A DNA stretch of 7,872 bases from positions 1-7,872 of the forward strand of contig JANNBJ010000211.1 in assembly GCA_031385325.1 (NCBI GenBank). Direction: 5' to 3'. This stretch comes from SYFY01 sp031385325. Lineage in GTDB: Bacteria; Pseudomonadota; Gammaproteobacteria; Pseudomonadales; Azotimanducaceae. The translations under genes were made by a program, and so were the position numbers. This document shows, piece by piece, positions 1 to 6,578 of this stretch; positions within the stretch are counted from its first letter, which is position 1; every line of letters begins with the position of its first letter. The notes beneath the pieces were generated by a model. That model saw only the letters and a program-made list of their open reading frames with translations. It ran no database searches and had not been told where the DNA came from.

Positions 1-1
1 G

Positions 2-262
2 TTTGCGCTGCTCCTGGTGTTCGGCATTGGCATCGACTATGCCGTGTTCCAACACACCAATGCGTACGACTCCCAGGCAGAACTCAACAGGATGGAACTC
101 GCGATACTGCTCTCGGCAGTGACAACGCTGCTGGCCTTTGGATTGCTGGCGGCAAGTGAAACGACAGTGATCTCCGCGTTTGGCAGCACGCTTACCATAG
201 GGATCGCGGCGTGCTGGTTGCTCTCGCCGTTGGCTCGACCAATCAAGACCAACCCGCGATGA
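2..262 (+). CDS. MMPL/RND-like exporter, C-terminal fragment (APE cluster)
   Basis: This is the last 86 residues of a large inner-membrane transporter whose start lies to the left of the window; the frame is open from base 2. Two hydrophobic stretches are visible. The first carries the motif GIGIDYAVF, typical of MMPL/RND-superfamily proteins, in which the Asp in a transmembrane helix is thought to serve proton relay. The second runs LAILLSAVTTLLAFGLLA and is followed by another short apolar helix and a basic tail ending at the TGA. In aryl polyene clusters an MMPL exporter of this kind is proposed to move the polyene lipid across or out of the inner membrane. Its stop codon overlaps the start of the next gene (ATGA at 259-262), so the two are probably translationally coupled. 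The family call is solid. The APE assignment rests on the neighbours. Confidence 0.85.
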   Translation, partial: FALLLVFGIGIDYAVFQHTNAYDSQAELNRMELAILLSAVTTLLAFGLLAASETTVISAFGSTLTIGIAACWLLSPLARPIKTNPR

Positions 263-891
263 TCCCGTCGATGTGTCACCATCGCCTTCTTCTGCCTATC
301 GTCATTCTGCTCTGTACAAACGTCTTGATCGGCTGTCAGACACGCGGCGTGGATCAGCCGTCAGCGGCTGATTTTCCGCCACCGGCTACTTCGTGGCCGC
401 TGACGGACGACCCAGCGCCGAACTGGCGAATGGTCAGCGAATTCAGCGCAACGATTGCACAGGAAACAACGACCAAGACGTTTCGTGCGCTGCTCACACT
501 CGAACGCGACGATGATCAACTACATTTCATCGCCTTGTCACCACTGGGCATTGTGCTGTTCACGGCAACGCTCCATGCCGACGGTGAACTCAACGTCGAA
601 CAGCAGGTTCCAACCAGTTTCGAACCTGCGCGAGTGCTTGCCGAACTGCAATTCTGTCTTTGGCCTCGTTCACTTCTGCAAGAGGCTTACAGGCAGCCGT
701 GGAGCATGAGCGAAGACTCCGGAGGCAGGACACTGCGTCGTCGTGGTGAGGTCGTTGCGACTGCAACGTGGGCAGAGGACGTCAGCGATCTGGCGCTGCG
801 GGAAAAAGCTGCCCGGGTGGTTGTACTTCAACATCTGGAACGGAACTACGAAATCAGGATTCAGCCGTTGCCGCAGACAGGCCGGAAATGA
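259..891 (+). CDS. DUF3261-type outer-membrane lipoprotein (APE cluster)
   Basis: Predicted lipoprotein of 210 residues. The N-terminus has a basic start, a hydrophobic run (residues 10-24) and the lipobox LIGC, giving Cys26 as the lipidated residue. The mature part starts with a Pro/Ser/Ala-rich linker, then a beta-rich domain containing LHFIALSPLGIVLFTATL. That pattern recalls DUF3261 and LolB-like lipoproteins. I chose the ATG at 259 because it overlaps the exporter stop as ATGA and leaves a normal signal peptide. An in-frame ATG at 271 would also give a full lipobox. A further upstream GTG/TTG-type extension is unlikely, since it would sit inside the exporter gene. Neither start has a clear Shine-Dalgarno, consistent with coupling. 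In APE clusters a DUF3261 protein sits near the MMPL exporter; a role in delivering the polyene lipid to the outer membrane is inference. Confidence 0.8.
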   Translation: MIPSMCHHRLLLPIVILLCTNVLIGCQTRGVDQPSAADFPPPATSWPLTDDPAPNWRMVSEFSATIAQETTTKTFRALLTLERDDDQLHFIALSPLGIVLFTATLHADGELNVEQQVPTSFEPARVLAELQFCLWPRSLLQEAYRQPWSMSEDSGGRTLRRRGEVVATATWAEDVSDLALREKAARVVVLQHLERNYEIRIQPLPQTGRK

Positions 892-894
892 CAG

Positions 895-2136
895 TCACAC
901 TCGTCTGAAAATCAACGAGGTGTTGATGCCACCAAACGCGAAGTTGTTGCTCATCACTACATCGGTTTTCAACTCTCGGCCATCCCCAACAATATAGTCG
1001 AGCGGGGCACAGGCCGGATCAACGTTGTCGAGGTTTGCTGTCGGGTGAAACCATCCGTCGCGCATCATGTTGAGCGTGGCCCATGCCTCGATTGCTCCAC
1101 AGGCGCCCAGCGTATGACCGAGATAACTTTTCAGACTGCTGATGGGAACCATGGTGCCTAGTGCATCCTGGGTAGCCCGGCTTTCGGCGATATCACCGCG
1201 ATCCGTTGCCGTGCCGTGCGCGCTGACATAACCAATCACATCGGCAGTGATTGCCGCGTCACGCATCGAATCCACCATTGCATTTCGCATCTGTTCCCAG
1301 TCGGGTTGGGTCACATGTTTGCCATCGGAGTTGGTTGCATAGCCGATGATCTCGGCATGGATGTGGGCACCACGTGCACGCGCATGTTCGTACTCTTCAA
1401 GGATCAGCGCTGCCGAACCTTCACCGATCACCAATCCATCCCGATCCCGATCGAAAGGGCGAGGCACGGCCTGAGGCGTGCTGTTCCTGGTACTGGTTGC
1501 AAACAAGGTGTCAAACACAGCCGCTTCGGTTGGGCAGAGTTCCTCTGCGCCGCCGGCGATCATCAAAGTCTGTCGGCCAAAGCGGATTGCCTCGAAGGCA
1601 TAACCAATCCCCTGACTGCCGGATGTGCAGGCACTGGACGTGGTGTGGATGCGGCCGCGGATGCCAAAAAATACACCAATGTTCACCGCCGTCGTATGCG
1701 GCATCATCTTGATGTAGGTGTTGGCGTTGATGTTGCTGGTGTCGTGGCCAATGAGCATCGCGTGAAAATCCGCGATCGCGGAAGTCGAACCCGTGGATGA
1801 ACCAAAGGCAACACCCATCTGTCCGGAGTTCAGCAGTTCCGAACCGATCAGCCCGGCGTCCTGGAGCGCAAGCTCGCTGGCGCGTGTCGCCATCAATGCC
1901 ACCCGGCCCATACTGCGAATCTGCTTGCGCGAGTAGTGGGTAGGCGACATGAATTCTGGAACCGGGGCAGCCAGGCGCGTGTTGAGGTTCGCGAACCGCT
2001 CCCAGTCGGCCATGTAGGTCACACCCGTTCGGCGTGCTTCCAGACTGGCGCGCACGCTCGGCCAGTCCTGGCCTATCGATGTGATTGCGCCCATGCCGGT
2101 GACCACAACCCGTTTCAGTCCGGTCAGCTCAGTCAT
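895..2136 (-). CDS. apeR: FabF-like beta-ketoacyl-ACP synthase (ApeR-like)
   Basis: Full-length ketosynthase of 413 residues, the usual size for the KAS II/FabF family. It condenses malonyl-ACP with an ACP-bound acyl chain in the cytoplasm. The thiolase-fold catalytic triad is complete: Cys170 in SSACTSGSQG, His307 in SAHGTATDRGD and His341 in LKSYLGHTLGACGA, with Lys336 beside it. The C-terminal NNFAFGGINTSL glycine-rich strand is also intact. The gene lies 4 bases after the FabG-like reductase stop in the same direction. That reductase-then-ketosynthase order matches the end of the E. coli APE cluster (apeQ-apeR), which is why I favour an ApeR-like role over primary fatty acid synthesis. 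The retained active-site Cys argues against a chain-length-factor partner. The start at ATG 2136 is supported by the usual N-terminus VVVTGMGAITSIG; its ribosome binding site is weak. Confidence 0.88.
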   Translation of the reverse strand: MTELTGLKRVVVTGMGAITSIGQDWPSVRASLEARRTGVTYMADWERFANLNTRLAAPVPEFMSPTHYSRKQIRSMGRVALMATRASELALQDAGLIGSELLNSGQMGVAFGSSTGSTSAIADFHAMLIGHDTSNINANTYIKMMPHTTAVNIGVFFGIRGRIHTTSSACTSGSQGIGYAFEAIRFGRQTLMIAGGAEELCPTEAAVFDTLFATSTRNSTPQAVPRPFDRDRDGLVIGEGSAALILEEYEHARARGAHIHAEIIGYATNSDGKHVTQPDWEQMRNAMVDSMRDAAITADVIGYVSAHGTATDRGDIAESRATQDALGTMVPISSLKSYLGHTLGACGAIEAWATLNMMRDGWFHPTANLDNVDPACAPLDYIVGDGRELKTDVVMSNNFAFGGINTSLIFRRV

Positions 2137-2140
2137 CGCG

Positions 2141-2878
2141 CTACATCATCCCGCCGTTGACGGAAAAGACCTGACGCGTGATGTAACTGGCTTCTGATGA
2201 CAGCAGGAAAGCCACCAGACCAGCCACTTCCGCCGGTGTGCCCATGCGGCGCAGCGGAATCATCTCGCGCACCTGCTCCAGCAACTGCGCTTCAACCATG
2301 TCGGTTTCGATCAAACCGGGCGCTACGCAATTGACAGTGATCTCACGCTTGGCCAGTTCAAGCGCCAGCGCCTTGGTTGCGCCAATGATGCCCGCCTTCG
2401 CCGCACTGTAGTTGACCTGGCCTCGATTGCCCATCAGACCGGAGACGGATGACATCGTCACGATTCGCCCGGGTTTGCGCCGCCGCACCATGGGCATGAC
2501 AAGTGGACGCAAGACGTTATAGAACCCACCCAGATTGGTTGATATCACCGAATCCCAATCCTCGTCGGTGAAGGCAGGAAACGCAGCGTCACGATGAATA
2601 CCTGCATTACAGACGACACCGTAGTAGGCGCCGTGAGTCTGAACATCCGCTTCGAGCGCCGCCTTGCACGCATCGCGATCGCCTACATCAAATTGCAACC
2701 AGCGTGCATGACCGCCGTTGTTGTTGATGCCGGCAACAACAGCGCACGCTTCATCCACCCGGTTTCGACAATGCACAACAACTGGAGTGCCGTCTCGTGC
2801 AACGCGCTCAGCAATTGCACGGCCGATGCCACGACTGGAGCCGGTAATCAGAATTTCGGCGTCTGGATCAGCCATCAT
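2141..2878 (-). CDS. apeQ: FabG-like 3-ketoacyl-ACP reductase (ApeQ-like)
   Basis: Classical short-chain dehydrogenase of 245 residues, expected to reduce 3-ketoacyl-ACP with NADPH. Visible motifs are the cofactor loop TGSSRGIGR (12-20), NAG (91-93), the catalytic set Asn115, Ser144, Tyr157 and Lys161 (in NYSAAKAG), and VAPGLIETDM after the active site. As I remember the E. coli APE reductase, it is very similar to this protein around the stretches HGAYYGVVCNAG, RDAAFPAF and MGNRGQVNYSAAKAG, which makes an APE role more likely than a housekeeping FabG. The start is uncertain. Two adjacent ATGs (2878 and 2875) lie just before the Rossmann motif and fit the family. A TTG at 2908 would add ten residues without a clear benefit. 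No strong Shine-Dalgarno is seen. It is followed at 4 bases by the ketosynthase. The APE dehydratase that often precedes this gene is absent. Confidence 0.88.
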   Translation of the reverse strand: MMADPDAEILITGSSRGIGRAIAERVARDGTPVVVHCRNRVDEACAVVAGINNNGGHARWLQFDVGDRDACKAALEADVQTHGAYYGVVCNAGIHRDAAFPAFTDEDWDSVISTNLGGFYNVLRPLVMPMVRRRKPGRIVTMSSVSGLMGNRGQVNYSAAKAGIIGATKALALELAKREITVNCVAPGLIETDMVEAQLLEQVREMIPLRRMGTPAEVAGLVAFLLSSEASYITRQVFSVNGGMM

Positions 2879-2935
2879 GATCAGCGTGTCCAGCGAGAGC
2901 CCGTGCAAACGACATGATTGAATGAAGCCCTGCGT

Positions 2936-3421
2936 TCACTGCGTCTTGATCACATCACCACTCAACGCGACGTGCGCAATGGTCGTACCGGCAATGCAGC
3001 GATACTGCGACGCGCTTTCCGTCGTCTTGCCCTTGGTCGATGACACGATATTGACGATCGCATCTCCACCTTCTTTCTGGGCACTTTCCTGCAAGGCGAT
3101 CATTGCCGAAAGAAAAGCCACATCACACGTTTTTTTGTCCGTTCGCATGACACCACTGGACGCACGCTCCTGAGTCCAGGTTGACAGCTGCTTCACCGCA
3201 ACCGGTGCATCCTGACCTTTCATGTAAAAGGGAATACTCAACAAGCGGCTCTTGCCAAGCGGCGACTCCGTCGCCTGGGCAACATCAAAAAAGAGTTCTG
3301 TCTCCCTTGCTTCAACCAGCGGTGATAACCCGCCGAGCGCAAAAAACACGATTCCTGTCCACTTGCCAATCCACCTCCCTACCGAACTTCCGACCCACAG
3401 CACACCGTCTTTACTACGCAT
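2936..3421 (-). CDS. Small secreted protein, 'excinuclease ATPase subunit'-misnamed family
   Basis: Protein of 161 residues with a signal peptide: a longish basic/neutral n-region, the hydrophobic core WTGIVFFALGGLSPLV and a likely cleavage after VEA (residue 38). The mature part carries two cysteines (Cys99 in KKTCDVAFLSAM and Cys142 in SQYRCIAGTT) that could form a disulfide in the periplasm. The central motif FLSAMIALQESAQKEGGDAIVNI recurs in a family of small exported proteobacterial proteins often labelled 'excinuclease ATPase subunit'. No Walker A or UvrA zinc motif is present, so that name is almost certainly wrong. The alternation of a helix with a G-D/N-A-(I/V)-V-N strand recalls YbjQ-like folds, but this is only a resemblance. 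The start is well supported by GAGGT five bases before the ATG. It is first in a run with the reductase (57-base gap) and ketosynthase, suggesting an envelope function linked to the pigment. Function unknown. Confidence 0.75.
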   Translation of the reverse strand: MRSKDGVLWVGSSVGRWIGKWTGIVFFALGGLSPLVEARETELFFDVAQATESPLGKSRLLSIPFYMKGQDAPVAVKQLSTWTQERASSGVMRTDKKTCDVAFLSAMIALQESAQKEGGDAIVNIVSSTKGKTTESASQYRCIAGTTIAHVALSGDVIKTQ

Positions 3422-3426
3422 GATCT

Positions 3427-3431
3427 ACCTC
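3427..3431 (-). promoter_or_regulatory. Ribosome binding site of the small secreted protein gene
   Basis: Read on the - strand this is GAGGT, followed by five bases (AGATC) and the ATG at 3421. It is the best Shine-Dalgarno in the pigment-side operon and fixes the start of the secreted protein. Confidence 0.65.
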
Positions 3432-3481
3432 ATATCCATTTGTTGGCGGCGACAACGGCTCTGGTTCGCCAGTCGATGACG

Positions 3482-3487
3482 ACTATA
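3482..3487 (-). promoter_or_regulatory. Possible -10 box for the secreted-protein/reductase/ketosynthase operon
   Basis: On the - strand this reads TATAGT, about 60 bases upstream of the first ATG of the operon, in the intergenic region shared with the divergent SnoaL-like gene. No good -35 hexamer lies 16-18 bases further upstream, so this is a weak sigma-70 candidate, or one that would need an activator. Confidence 0.3.
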
Positions 3488-3561
3488 ACGCGCTGGCCAT
3501 TGCAGACACCAGATTGCAGCTTGCCACGGGCCATGGTTCCATCGATATCCGTATTTGACCC

Positions 3562-3576
3562 TGTATTCCCGATACA
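3562..3576. promoter_or_regulatory. Small palindrome TGTAT-N5-ATACA upstream of the SnoaL-like gene
   Basis: Perfect 5-base inverted repeat (arms 3562-3566 and 3572-3576) with a TCCCG spacer. It overlaps the region just downstream of a TTGACC hexamer (3555-3560) and ends 15 bases before the ribosome binding site. A further GTATT lies at 3551-3555. The spacing would suit a dimeric regulator. The arms are short, so chance is a real possibility. Confidence 0.25.
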
Positions 3577-3590
3577 TTCCGAAGCTTCTC

Positions 3591-3595
3591 AAGGA
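3591..3595 (+). promoter_or_regulatory. Ribosome binding site of the SnoaL-like gene
   Basis: AAGGA eight bases before the ATG at 3604, a standard Shine-Dalgarno position. It supports this start as the real one. Confidence 0.65.
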
Positions 3596-3603
3596 ACCAG
3601 ACC

Positions 3604-4071
3604 ATGACCAAGATCAAGACCATCGAGCAGTTACTGGAAATCGACGCCATCAAGGAACTGCGCTTTCTCTATTCGCATTTTTATGACGGCAATCGGCTGG
3701 ATGATCTCATCGATCTTTTCACCGACGATGCCGTGTGCGAATTCGGACCCGACTTCGGTGGCGACTGGGTTGGCAAGGCGCATATCCGTGCCCGCTACCA
3801 TGACTTCCTGTATGGCAGTGGTCGCGCTGTGCATTCGCAGATGCATGCTGTGACCAATCCCTGGATACGCCTGGTCAGCGCAACGGAAGCATCCGGTCGG
3901 TGGTATCAGCTGAACCTCAACGTCAGTGAAGGCGCACCCAATCCCCTCACCCTGTTCGGCATCTACGATGACGTGTACCGCAAAGTCGACGGCGACTGGA
4001 AGATTCATCGAACGCGCATCGACTTTCTGTGGCCGCGGCGGGAGTTTTACGGACTACGCACTGACCGATAA
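3604..4071 (+). CDS. SnoaL-like / NTF2-fold protein (possible dehydratase or isomerase)
   Basis: Protein of 155 residues, the normal length for a stand-alone SnoaL_4/NTF2-like domain, without signal peptide and so probably cytoplasmic. The opening IDAIKELRFLYSHFYDGNR, then DLIDLFTDDAVCEFG, is the usual first-helix pattern of the family that includes scytalone dehydratase, bile acid 7-alpha-dehydratase and aromatic dioxygenase-associated subunits. The late strand VYRKVDGDWKIHRTRIDFLW is also typical. Tyr23 and Asp28 are spaced like the catalytic Tyr/Asp pair of the bile acid dehydratase, and His77 or His81 could be the third residue, so acid-base chemistry is plausible. The substrate cannot be read from the sequence. 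The gene stands alone on its strand, divergent from the pigment-side operon and convergent with modC 11 bases away. Its start is supported by AAGGA eight bases upstream. A link to the P450 or to the polyene pathway is only a guess from proximity. Confidence 0.8.
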   Translation: MTKIKTIEQLLEIDAIKELRFLYSHFYDGNRLDDLIDLFTDDAVCEFGPDFGGDWVGKAHIRARYHDFLYGSGRAVHSQMHAVTNPWIRLVSATEASGRWYQLNLNVSEGAPNPLTLFGIYDDVYRKVDGDWKIHRTRIDFLWPRREFYGLRTDR

Positions 4072-4093
4072 GAAAGAGAACGTCAGATATCGG
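4065..4093. terminator. Weak hairpin between the convergent SnoaL-like and modC genes
   Basis: CCGATA (4065-4070) pairs with TATCGG (4088-4093) across a 17-base purine-rich loop. The hairpin covers the stop codons of both convergent genes. On the + strand it is followed by GTTTCCC. The stem is short, the loop long and the T-tract poor, so a bidirectional terminator is possible but far from certain. Confidence 0.2.
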
Positions 4094-5168
4094 GTTTCCC
4101 TAAAGCCACGGACTTGATCAACGCGTACACACGAAGGCCCGGGTTCAAATCCAGGTCTTCGGCAGCCGCACGCGTGATCCGCGCACGAAGATGTTCCGAT
4201 CCTGTTTCAAGCAGTACTTCTGAATACGGTGAAGCTGGGTCGCTCACAACATCGAGGATTCGAGCGGCAACGACATTGCGGATACTGATGCCCTCGGGAC
4301 GCTGCAGGGCGATGGCCACATCACGTGAGCGGATGCGCAACCTGACGGACTGACCTGGCGAGATGTGCAGTAACAGCGGCATGGTGATCACAGCATCACC
4401 AAATCGTAGTGAAGTCAGCAGGCGCGTCTGGTCATGACCAAACACCGTTGCCGTGACGATGGCACCTGCTTCGAAAGTTCCCGTCAGCGACTGAACATCC
4501 AGCCTCTCAAGTATCGCTACTGTTTCACCGAGCGCCTTCACTTCACCGCCAGCAAGCACCAGTACTCGATCCGCCAACCGCGTGACTTCATCCAGCGAAT
4601 GGCTGACATACAGCATCGGCAGCCTGAACTCATCCTTGGCGCGCTCCAGAAACGGCAGGATTTCAGCCTTTCGCTGATTGTCGAGCGCGGATAGCGGCTC
4701 ATCCAGCAAGAGCAGCCGCGGGGCCGACAGCAGCGCACGACCCAGCGCGACCCGCTGACGCTCACCCCCGGACAGCGTCTGCACTTTGCGTGCGAGCATG
4801 GCATCAAGCTCGAGCGCCTTGACCACACGATCCCACTGCATCGAAGCCGCCGCACTGGCTCGCCGCTGCGCGTAGCGCAAATTGCCTTCCACATTCAGAT
4901 GCGGAAACAGTTGTCCCTGCTGAAAGACATAACCGAGTCGTCGCGTGTGCGACGGCATGTCAGTACCACGACTGGAATCCAGCCACACCGTCTCTTCGCA
5001 CTGAATACGTCCGGTTGCGAACTGAAAGCCAGCCAGGCCACGCAATAGTGTGCTCTTGCCGGCACCACTGGGACCGAACACGGCAGTACAGCCATCCATC
5101 GGCAACGTCTCGGTTACGCTGAGACGAAATTCTCCAGCAGTCACCTGCATGTCGATGTGCAGGGTCAT
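4083..5168 (-). CDS. modC: Molybdate ABC transporter ATP-binding protein ModC
   Basis: ATPase of 361 residues, the usual ModC length. It powers molybdate import at the cytoplasmic face of the ModB dimer. The nucleotide-binding domain is complete: Walker A GPSGAGKST (32-40), Q-loop at Gln83/84 in YVFQQGQLFPHL, signature LSGGERQRVALGRAL (132-146), Walker B LLLLDEP (152-158), D-loop SALD (160-163) and H-loop His190. The linker holds the Mod-like DEVTRLADRVLVL helix. Residues from about 294 form a C-terminal Mop/TOBE-type domain (SIRNVVAARILDVV ... VYALIKSVALG), which binds oxyanion and separates ModC from general sugar or spermidine ATPases. The ATG overlaps the modB stop as ATGA, and with no clear Shine-Dalgarno it is probably translated by coupling. 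It is the last gene of the P450-modABC run. Confidence 0.95.
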   Translation of the reverse strand: MTLHIDMQVTAGEFRLSVTETLPMDGCTAVFGPSGAGKSTLLRGLAGFQFATGRIQCEETVWLDSSRGTDMPSHTRRLGYVFQQGQLFPHLNVEGNLRYAQRRASAAASMQWDRVVKALELDAMLARKVQTLSGGERQRVALGRALLSAPRLLLLDEPLSALDNQRKAEILPFLERAKDEFRLPMLYVSHSLDEVTRLADRVLVLAGGEVKALGETVAILERLDVQSLTGTFEAGAIVTATVFGHDQTRLLTSLRFGDAVITMPLLLHISPGQSVRLRIRSRDVAIALQRPEGISIRNVVAARILDVVSDPASPYSEVLLETGSEHLRARITRAAAEDLDLNPGLRVYALIKSVALGKPDI

Positions 5169-5848
5169 GCGATGCGAAACCGCAGTCGACGGTTGAGCAG
5201 ATACACCGTCGACAGGACAACAAACGAAAAGACCACCAGTAACAGCGCCAGATCATGCGCCTCATCAAAACGCAGGGTTTCGACGTATTCATACAGCACG
5301 ATGGAAATGACCCGGGTTTCCCCTGGCAAGCTGCCACCGACCATCAGCACTACTCCGAATTCACCAACCGTGTGTGCAAACGTCAGGATGCAGGCCGAAA
5401 GAAAACCTCGCAGTGCCAATGGACAGGCCACCGTCACGAAGGCATCGAACGGGCTCGCGCCAAGGCTCGACGCTGCATTCAACAATTCTTCATCAACCGC
5501 CTCAAACGCCGTTTGCAGTGGCTGCACCATGAACGGTAGCGAATACAAAACAGACGCGAACACCAACCCGATAAATGAGAAGGTCAGCGTTGATCCAGTG
5601 AAATCAACCCACGCACCACCAAGCGTCGAATCAGGGCTGAACAGCAACAGCAGATAGAAGCCAAGCACAGTGGGTGGCAATACCAGCGGCAATGCAGTGA
5701 CGGCTTCGACAAAGGGTTTGAACCAGCGCTTCGAACGAGCCAGCCACCAGGCGAGCGGTGTAGCCATCACCAGCAACACCAAGGTAGTGACACCCGCCAG
5801 CTTCGCCGTCAGCACGATGGCAGTCGACAGATCACCCATCAAGCCCAT
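5165..5848 (-). CDS. modB: Molybdate ABC transporter permease ModB
   Basis: Inner-membrane permease of 227 residues, typical for ModB, forming the molybdate channel as a dimer. Five hydrophobic segments are visible at roughly residues 10-36, 47-70, 88-108, 146-172 and 198-217. Family signatures include ATPLAWWLARSKRW after the first helix, ALPLVLPPTVLGFYLLLLF, and the EAA-type coupling loop ELLNAASSLGASPFDAF (121-137), which contacts ModC. The motif FAHTVGEFGVVLMVGG is almost diagnostic for ModB. I chose the ATG at 5848; the in-frame ATG at 5839 is equally plausible. A TTG at 5893 would place extra polar residues inside the modA gene. The start lies within modA (17-base overlap, or 8 bases with the second ATG), and the stop overlaps modC as ATGA. 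Confidence 0.94.
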   Translation of the reverse strand: MGLMGDLSTAIVLTAKLAGVTTLVLLVMATPLAWWLARSKRWFKPFVEAVTALPLVLPPTVLGFYLLLLFSPDSTLGGAWVDFTGSTLTFSFIGLVFASVLYSLPFMVQPLQTAFEAVDEELLNAASSLGASPFDAFVTVACPLALRGFLSACILTFAHTVGEFGVVLMVGGSLPGETRVISIVLYEYVETLRFDEAHDLALLLVVFSFVVLSTVYLLNRRLRFRIA

Positions 5849-6578
5849 ACCCGAATGACTCAATGATTTTGCGAGCCTTTGGCCCCCGCACAAATTTCAT
5901 GAACGACTGGCCAGCCTTGTTCTGCGCAGCCCGATTAAGCAAAACCGCATCCTGCAGAATGGGCGAATACAGTGAATCATCAATGGCAACCCAGGTACTC
6001 GGATCAGCGGAATAAACCTGGGAGAGAGACAACACACCAAGCTGAGCCCCGCCGGTTGCGACCATGACATGCGCCTGCGCAATGCTCTCGCCATAAACCA
6101 GTCGCGCAGTCACACGGCTCTCGATCGACAACGCCGCCAACACTTGCATGGCAGCTGCTCCATAGGGGGCGACGGCAGGATTGGCGATGGCGATACGCTG
6201 CCAGCGTGGGTCACTCAGAAGTGCTTGAGGAGTCCCGATCAATGGCTTTCCGCCCGCCCAGAGGACCAACCGGCCGCGCGCATAGGTCACTCGACTGGTG
6301 GCCACCGCCTGCCCTTCCTTGATCAGACGATCGATATGCGCCTGATCGGCAGACATCAGGACATCGAAAGGTGCGCCATGAACGATCTGCTGATACAACT
6401 TGGCCGTGGACCCGCTTGTGACGGTGATGGCGTGGCCGGTTTCGGCAGAAAATCGAGGTGCCAGCGCATTCATCGTTGCAAGGAAATTGCTCGCCGTGGC
6501 AACGACGATTTCATCTGCCCGAAGATGCACGGGACTACCAACCAGAACCAGCCAGACCACTACGTTCAACAGCCTCAT
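5832..6578 (-). CDS. modA: Molybdate ABC transporter substrate-binding protein ModA
   Basis: Periplasmic binding protein of 248 residues with a Sec signal peptide (hydrophobic core VVVWLVLVG, probable cleavage near residue 21, before DEIVVATASNF). It captures molybdate, and possibly tungstate, and delivers it to ModB. Family marks are ATASNF (28-32, Ser30 a likely oxyanion ligand), TSGSTAKLYQQI (54-65, second serine ligand region), PFDVLMSADQ (70-79), ANPAVAPYGAAAM (132-144), the GESIAQAHVMVATGGAQLG segment (163-181) and a C-terminal helix ending in ESFGY. A strong Shine-Dalgarno GGAGGT (6588-6593 on this strand) lies nine bases before the ATG, inside the end of the P450 gene. The ATG overlaps the P450 stop as ATGA. 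The protein looks complete. Confidence 0.95.
   Translation of the reverse strand: MRLLNVVVWLVLVGSPVHLRADEIVVATASNFLATMNALAPRFSAETGHAITVTSGSTAKLYQQIVHGAPFDVLMSADQAHIDRLIKEGQAVATSRVTYARGRLVLWAGGKPLIGTPQALLSDPRWQRIAIANPAVAPYGAAAMQVLAALSIESRVTARLVYGESIAQAHVMVATGGAQLGVLSLSQVYSADPSTWVAIDDSLYSPILQDAVLLNRAAQNKAGQSFMKFVRGPKARKIIESFGYGLDG

Noticed and set aside
1216..1800. Long open frame on the + strand opposite the ketosynthase
   Set aside because: It is wholly antisense to a ketosynthase with a full catalytic triad, shows Cys/His/Arg-rich composition typical of shadow frames, and has no recognisable domain.
895..2136. Ketosynthase as a chain-length factor
   Set aside because: The active-site Cys170 and both histidines are present, whereas chain-length factors usually lack the cysteine.
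2868..2915. Short - strand leader ORF (15 residues) running through the reductase start codons
   Set aside because: It has an ATG and a stop just past the reductase ATGs, which could suggest coupling, but there is no ribosome site and no informative peptide pattern, so chance is the simpler reading.
2936..3421. The excinuclease/ATPase name attached to this kind of protein
   Set aside because: GKSRLL superficially resembles part of a P-loop, but the preceding glycine pattern of Walker A is missing and there is a signal peptide, so no DNA-repair role is supported.
4538..5337. Alternative - strand frames inside modC and modB
   Set aside because: They are low-complexity Arg/Ser/Cys-rich translations within well-recognised ABC transporter genes; they are shadows and not evidence of frameshifts.
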